From contig DATBFX010000432.1 of NCBI GenBank assembly GCA_036558305.1, forward strand, positions 1 through 16,995: a stretch of DNA of 16,995 nt. Reading direction: 5' to 3'. This document shows positions 13,661 through 16,995 of the stretch, piece by piece. Under the pieces are notes generated by a model that worked only from the letters and a program-made list of their open reading frames with translations, had not been told where the DNA came from and did no database searches. Every line of letters begins with the position of its first letter. Within the stretch, counting starts at the first letter, position 1. Position numbers and translations under genes: made by a program. Source of the DNA: DATBFX01 sp036558305 (GTDB taxonomy: Bacteria; Chloroflexota; Chloroflexia; Thermomicrobiales; UBA6265).

Positions 13661-14581
13661 ATGGAACGACGGAGACCACTCAAGATCGGGGTTCAACTTC
13701 CGGAGGCCGAACGCCTCGTCCATTGGACCGAATTGCTGGCGATGGCCCGCCGCATCGAGGAGCTGGGGTACGACTCGATCTGGCTCGGCGACCACCTGCT
13801 CTACCGCCCCCCCGGCGAACCGCCGCGCGCCCCATGGGAGGCCTGGTCGCTGCTCTCTGCCCTGGCTGCGGTGACCGACCGGGTCGAGATCGGACCGCTG
13901 GTCGCCTGCACCGCGTTCCACAACCCCGCGATCATCGCCAAGAAGGCGGCGACGATCGACGAGATCAGCGGCGGCCGGTTGATCCTCGGTCTCGGCGCCG
14001 GCTGGCACGAACCGGAGTACCGCGCCTACGGTTTCCCGTTCGACCACCGCGGCGGCCGCTTCGAGGAAGCCTTCACGATCATCCGCACCCTCCTGCGAGA
14101 AGGCGAGATCGACTTCGCGGGGTTGTATTACCAGGCACGCGACTGCGTTTTGACACCACGCGGACCGCGTCCCGGGGGTCCTCCCCTCCTGATCGGCTCG
14201 TTCGGCGATCGCATGCTCGGCATCACCATGCCGCACGTCGACTACTGGAACGCCTGGTACGCCGACTTCGGCAACGACCCGACCGCGCTGCCACCCCTCC
14301 TGGCCAAGATCGACGCCGCCTGCCTTGCCGCCGGCCGCGATCCGTCGGCGGTCGAGCGAACCGTGGCGATCCTCGTCGGACTGTCCGGCAGCACCGGCCG
14401 CGCCGCCGCCGATCCCACCGAACGCGCCATCCAGCCGCTGAAGGGGACACCGGAAGAACTGGCGGACCGCCTGCGCGTGCTGGCCCGCATGGGCATCGGC
14501 CACGTCCAACTCGTCCTCGATCCGATCACGATCGAGGCGATCGAGGAGTTCGCGCCGGTGCTCGTGCTCTTGGATAGCTAA
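13661..14581 (+). CDS. LLM-class flavin-dependent (F420-type) oxidoreductase
   Basis: This 306-residue bacterial-luciferase-like TIM-barrel protein starts KIGVQLPEAERLVHWTELLAMARRIEELGYDSIWLGDHLLYRP, where D44-H45 sits in the usual cofactor/substrate position. Later signatures are VEIGPLVACTAFHNPAIIAKKAATIDEISGGRLILGLGAGW, then the GWHEPEYRAYGFPFDHRGGRFEEA block typical of F420-dependent members, and GGPPLLIGSFGDRML. It probably uses FMN or F420 in the cytoplasm; the substrate is unknown. The ATG at 13661 follows a G-rich run without a clean SD, and a GTG at 13643 is an alternative. It is divergent from the cyclophilin gene across 135 bp where I see no strong promoter. Confidence 0.85.
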   Translation: MERRRPLKIGVQLPEAERLVHWTELLAMARRIEELGYDSIWLGDHLLYRPPGEPPRAPWEAWSLLSALAAVTDRVEIGPLVACTAFHNPAIIAKKAATIDEISGGRLILGLGAGWHEPEYRAYGFPFDHRGGRFEEAFTIIRTLLREGEIDFAGLYYQARDCVLTPRGPRPGGPPLLIGSFGDRMLGITMPHVDYWNAWYADFGNDPTALPPLLAKIDAACLAAGRDPSAVERTVAILVGLSGSTGRAAADPTERAIQPLKGTPEELADRLRVLARMGIGHVQLVLDPITIEAIEEFAPVLVLLDS

Positions 14582-14599
14582 TACACCGACCAGCAACGT

Positions 14600-14628
14600 T
14601 TGACGGCTGAGGATCCTGGGGATAGAGT
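14600..14628 (+). promoter_or_regulatory. Sigma-70-type promoter upstream of the IS630 remnant and DUF262 gene
   Basis: TTGACG (14600-14605) and TAGAGT (14623-14628) are separated by exactly 17 bp. The -35 matches the TTGACA consensus at five of six positions; the -10 is weaker. It lies 44 bp before the ATG of the transposase remnant and is the best housekeeping-type promoter in the window. It probably belonged to the IS630 element. Confidence 0.55.
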
Positions 14629-14671
14629 GCGCGGATCAGCCGAACTGCGCCCATGCTCCTGGAGGCCCGCC

Positions 14672-14815
14672 ATGGCGAAGAAGTACGTTGTCCGCCTGTC
14701 CGCTGCCGAACGCACGCTGCTGACTGACCTGATCACGGCGGGCAAAACCGCCGCCCGTGCCCAGACGCACGCCTGGATGAGAGGATGGCAGGGACCCAGG
14801 AGCAGACGACTATGA
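14672..14815 (+). pseudogene. 5' remnant of an IS630-family transposase, ending in an ATGA overlap with the DUF262 gene
   Basis: The short frame encodes 47 residues. The first ~34 (MAKKYVVRLSAAERTLL … ITAGKTAARAQTHA) match the start of IS630/Tc1-mariner-type transposases, which begin with M-x-KKY-x-V-x-L-(S/T)-x-x-ER and continue through GK-x-(A/S)-AR to an HTH. The rest of that protein (HTH, DDE catalytic core, normally ~340 residues) is missing; the frame departs from it at ~14774 (WMRGWQGPRSRRL). A good RBS, GGAGG 6 nt before ATG, is intact. The stop TGA (14813-14815) overlaps the ATG at 14812 of the next gene. It cannot be an active transposase. It may now act as a leader ORF. Confidence 0.7.
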
Positions 14816-16812
14816 CCTTCACCAATGTCACAGCCGACGCCGTCGTCACGACCGAGTGGCTCTCGACCGCGGGCACGACCCTCGTCGTCCCTGTCTACCA
14901 GCGCCAGTACCGCTGGGAGATCGACGGGTGTGACCGTCTTCTGCGGGACCTGCGTGCCGTCGCGAGGGCGGATGCCGGGCAGACCCACTTTCTCGGCTCG
15001 ATTCTCTACACGGCTACGAGCAGTGGCGAGGGCACCGAATGGATGCTGGTCGACGGCCAACAGCGGGTCACCACGCTGATGCTTCTCCTCGCCGCCATCC
15101 GCGACACGCTCGCCGGCACCGGCGAGGCGATCTCTGGGGTGCTGCACCGGATGTTGCGGCATCCGACGCGTGCGGGACAGACGAGGCTACGGCTCCGCAG
15201 GGAGGGTGAGCGCGAGCTGGCTGGCATAGTCTTCGGGCGCCCGTTACCGGAGGTGGGTGTGGCGGTCTCCCACCTGCAGGACAACTACGACTTCTTTCTC
15301 CAAGAGATCCGTGACGACGCCCTGGAGGTCTGGAGCGGCCTGCAGAGGTTGGTACACGTGGCCATCACACTCCGGGAGCATGTCAACCCGCAGCAGGTCT
15401 TCGAGAGTCTCAACTCCACTGGCACGCCGCTGCGGAACCACGAGCTGATCCACAACTACGTGCTGATGGGGCTGACCGAGCGGCAACAGAGCGAGATTGA
15501 GGACTCGTATTGGATTCCCATCGAGGAGAACACCGGCGACGCCATCGACAGCTTCCTACGGGACTATCTAATCTTCAAGACCGGCCGGGATAGTGACTTC
15601 ACTGGTGATCGCGGCGGGTATGAGGTGTTCAAGAAAGAGTTCCCGGCACCGCGGTACCCGTCGCTGACCACGCACGCTGCGGAGTGGAAGGCGTATTCCG
15701 AGGTGTACAGCGTCTTCCTCGATCCATCACGGTGCGCTGATGGGGAGATCGCTCGACAGCTCAGGCACTGCAACACGTTCGGTACGGCGATGTACCCGCT
15801 ACTACTCGGGGTCTACCGCGACTACCAGATCAACGTGATCGACAGGAACGCCCTGCTCGAGATCCTGGAGCAGCTTCAGTCGCTGTACCTGCGCAAGATG
15901 GTGGTCGGCGCGAGCCGGGACCACCTCGCTGCGCAGTTGTGCCGAAAGCGGCGGCAGTACGGCTACCCGATCCGCGAGATCGCGCGACGGATGCCCACGG
16001 ATGAACGCATCCGTGAGGCGCTGAAGCACAATCCGCTGCCGCACGCGGGATACGTTCTGCGCCGGATCGAAGAGCCGCACGACCTGGACCACCTGGGCGA
16101 CCTGCAGATCGAGCACATCTTCCCGCAGTTTGCGAGCGATACCTGGAGCGGTGACGGAGCGGCCGAATGGGGAGCCTACGGCGAAGCGGAGCGCGCCGCG
16201 TATCGGGAAGCCCTGCCGACCATGGGCAACCTTGCGCTCTTGGAGCCAGCGTTGAACGCGGCGGCCGGCAACAAGCCGTTCCTGGCAAAGACTATGTACT
16301 ACGAGGCGAGCGAGGTTCCCTCAACGAGGCAGTTAGCAGGCACGCGTGCCTGGGATCTGGAGCGGATCGCGGATCGGACCCAAGCCCTGACCGAGCGGTT
16401 CCTCGCGATCTGGCAACGTCCGAGCATCGCTGGGACCGATGACCCCGACTACCTCGTGCCGATCCTCGACGCCCCGAGGAAGCCCGGGCGCTACAAGGGA
16501 TGGAAGACCGAGTTCGAGTACGTCCGGTTCCACGGCGAGGTTTGGGAAGTCCGAAACGCGAAGGAGCTCTTTCAACGCACCTTCGAGCACCTCTGGGAGA
16601 CCAACCAACGTCAGGTCCTCGAGTACAGCGCGTCACACGAGGGACCCGTCTTCAAGACACAAGAGTGGACCAGCCGTTGGGCAAGATTGGGGGATCACTA
16701 CCTGTTTATGGGCTACTTCCCGCAGTACATGCTGGCAGCGGTGCAGGGCATCCTGGACGAACTCGACATGGCCGACGACGTGTTCGTGAACTACTCCACG
16801 AACGACGACTAG
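14812..16812 (+). CDS. DUF262-DUF1524 (GmrSD-like) single-chain nuclease with extra C-terminal domain
   Basis: The product has 666 residues from the ATG at 14812, chosen because AGGAG lies 9 nt upstream; the ATG at 14785 lacks a spaced RBS. The N-terminal DUF262 (ParB/sulfiredoxin-like NTPase) domain shows VPVYQRQYRW (~26-35), LVDGQQRVTTL (~80-90) and QVFESLNSTGTPL with NHELIHNYVL (~195-218). The DUF1524 His-Me-finger nuclease domain has LQIEHIFPQ with H435 (~431-439) and MGNLALLEPALNAAAGNKPF (~471-490). A further domain (~560-652: a strand with FHGEVWEVRNAKELFQRTFEHLW and a final GHxLF-like YLFMGYFPQYM) follows. GmrSD proteins are modification-dependent, NTP-using restriction enzymes against phage with glucosylated or otherwise modified DNA. 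Here both halves are one chain. All core motifs are intact, so it is probably active. It sits behind an IS630 remnant, a sign of insertion into this locus. Confidence 0.88.
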   Translation: MTFTNVTADAVVTTEWLSTAGTTLVVPVYQRQYRWEIDGCDRLLRDLRAVARADAGQTHFLGSILYTATSSGEGTEWMLVDGQQRVTTLMLLLAAIRDTLAGTGEAISGVLHRMLRHPTRAGQTRLRLRREGERELAGIVFGRPLPEVGVAVSHLQDNYDFFLQEIRDDALEVWSGLQRLVHVAITLREHVNPQQVFESLNSTGTPLRNHELIHNYVLMGLTERQQSEIEDSYWIPIEENTGDAIDSFLRDYLIFKTGRDSDFTGDRGGYEVFKKEFPAPRYPSLTTHAAEWKAYSEVYSVFLDPSRCADGEIARQLRHCNTFGTAMYPLLLGVYRDYQINVIDRNALLEILEQLQSLYLRKMVVGASRDHLAAQLCRKRRQYGYPIREIARRMPTDERIREALKHNPLPHAGYVLRRIEEPHDLDHLGDLQIEHIFPQFASDTWSGDGAAEWGAYGEAERAAYREALPTMGNLALLEPALNAAAGNKPFLAKTMYYEASEVPSTRQLAGTRAWDLERIADRTQALTERFLAIWQRPSIAGTDDPDYLVPILDAPRKPGRYKGWKTEFEYVRFHGEVWEVRNAKELFQRTFEHLWETNQRQVLEYSASHEGPVFKTQEWTSRWARLGDHYLFMGYFPQYMLAAVQGILDELDMADDVFVNYSTNDD

Positions 16813-16995
16813 CACTCTGACCATCTTGGTTTGGCGAGCAGGTCGCTGATTGGGGAGCCGCAAGCAGTGCCGCCACGACCCGTCGAACCTTGCTGGTCGG
16901 AGTACTACAGCGGGATGCAGAAGAGTGGGGCCGCATTGTTCGTAGTTCGTAGGGGCGGACCGCCGTGTCCGCCCTCGTACGGGAACGCAATCCTG
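16813..16995. other. Non-coding tail with duplicated heptamer and hairpin repeat
   Basis: No gene is supported in these 183 bp. TTCGTAG is duplicated in tandem (16939-16945, 16946-16952) and runs directly into a perfect 8-bp hairpin, GGGCGGAC (16953-16960) and GTCCGCCC (16967-16974), with loop CGCCGT. The pattern GTAGGGGCGGAC … GTCCGCCC resembles a widely dispersed intergenic repeat. It could also end transcription of the DUF262 gene, although no T-tract follows. Confidence 0.6.

Noticed and set aside
13526..14596. In-frame upstream extension of the cyclophilin (total 534 codons)
   Set aside because: The extension is antisense to the LLM oxidoreductase and shows no signal peptide or domain. 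Cyclophilin homology starts at 13525.
15424..15440. Another TGGCAC that might start a sigma-54 promoter
   Set aside because: The GG-N10 is followed by CG rather than GC, and the site is inside the DUF262 coding sequence.
16633..16990. Minus-strand frames at the right edge (76 and 94 codons)
   Set aside because: They are antisense to the end of the DUF262 gene and run through the hairpin repeat. There is no RBS or recognisable domain.

Overview
The window is high-GC DNA with tightly packed genes. The gene content points tentatively to a Chloroflexota bacterium, perhaps near Thermomicrobia/Sphaerobacterales. The clues are an RpoN with an inserted zinc ribbon, a PDWY-type menaquinol:cytochrome c reductase cytochrome b, an F420-type LLM flavin oxidoreductase, GTG starts, and heptad or GTAGGGGCGGAC-type intergenic repeats. 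This placement rests on family knowledge and has not been tested by any search.

Layout. 1-657: the 3' part of an Ohr/OsmC peroxidase whose frame runs on through repeat-like DNA. 614-1600 (-): a double-GNAT acetyltransferase. It is divergent from 1793-3340 (+), a Wzx/MATE-like polysaccharide flippase. 3452-5933 (+): a compact unit made of an excisionase-type HTH protein, a PIN-domain (VapC-like) protein and a secreted M1-type metallopeptidase whose start overlaps the PIN gene. 6023-9749 (-): four same-strand genes. In transcription order they are GlsB/YeaQ-type membrane protein, sigma-54 (rpoN), a PanE-like ketopantoate reductase and a Tat-exported ABM-fold protein. 9750-10168: a 419-bp divergent control region with a good -24/-12 sigma-54 promoter facing glsB-rpoN and an inverted repeat placed where an enhancer-binding protein could bind. 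10169-12972 (+): a respiratory unit of a small four-helix membrane protein, a Rieske protein and a cytochrome b with a long C-terminal tail. The Rieske and cytochrome b genes are separated by a striking heptad-repeat array in back-to-back orientation. 12992-13525 (-): a cyclophilin, divergent from 13661-14581 (+), an LLM oxidoreductase. 14582-16812 (+): an accessory insertion in which the promoter, RBS and first ~34 codons of an IS630-type transposase remain, fused in an ATGA overlap to a DUF262-DUF1524 (GmrSD-like) nuclease gene. 16813-16995: non-coding DNA ending in a hairpin repeat.

Most genes look like ordinary chromosomal housekeeping or stress genes. The parts that stand out are: (i) the IS630 remnant that seems to supply promoter and translation start to a GmrSD-like defence nuclease; (ii) a possible sigma-54 autoregulatory promoter upstream of glsB-rpoN; (iii) the heptad array inside the bc-complex operon; and (iv) the HTH-PIN-peptidase unit. 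I found no rRNA, tRNA or CRISPR array.
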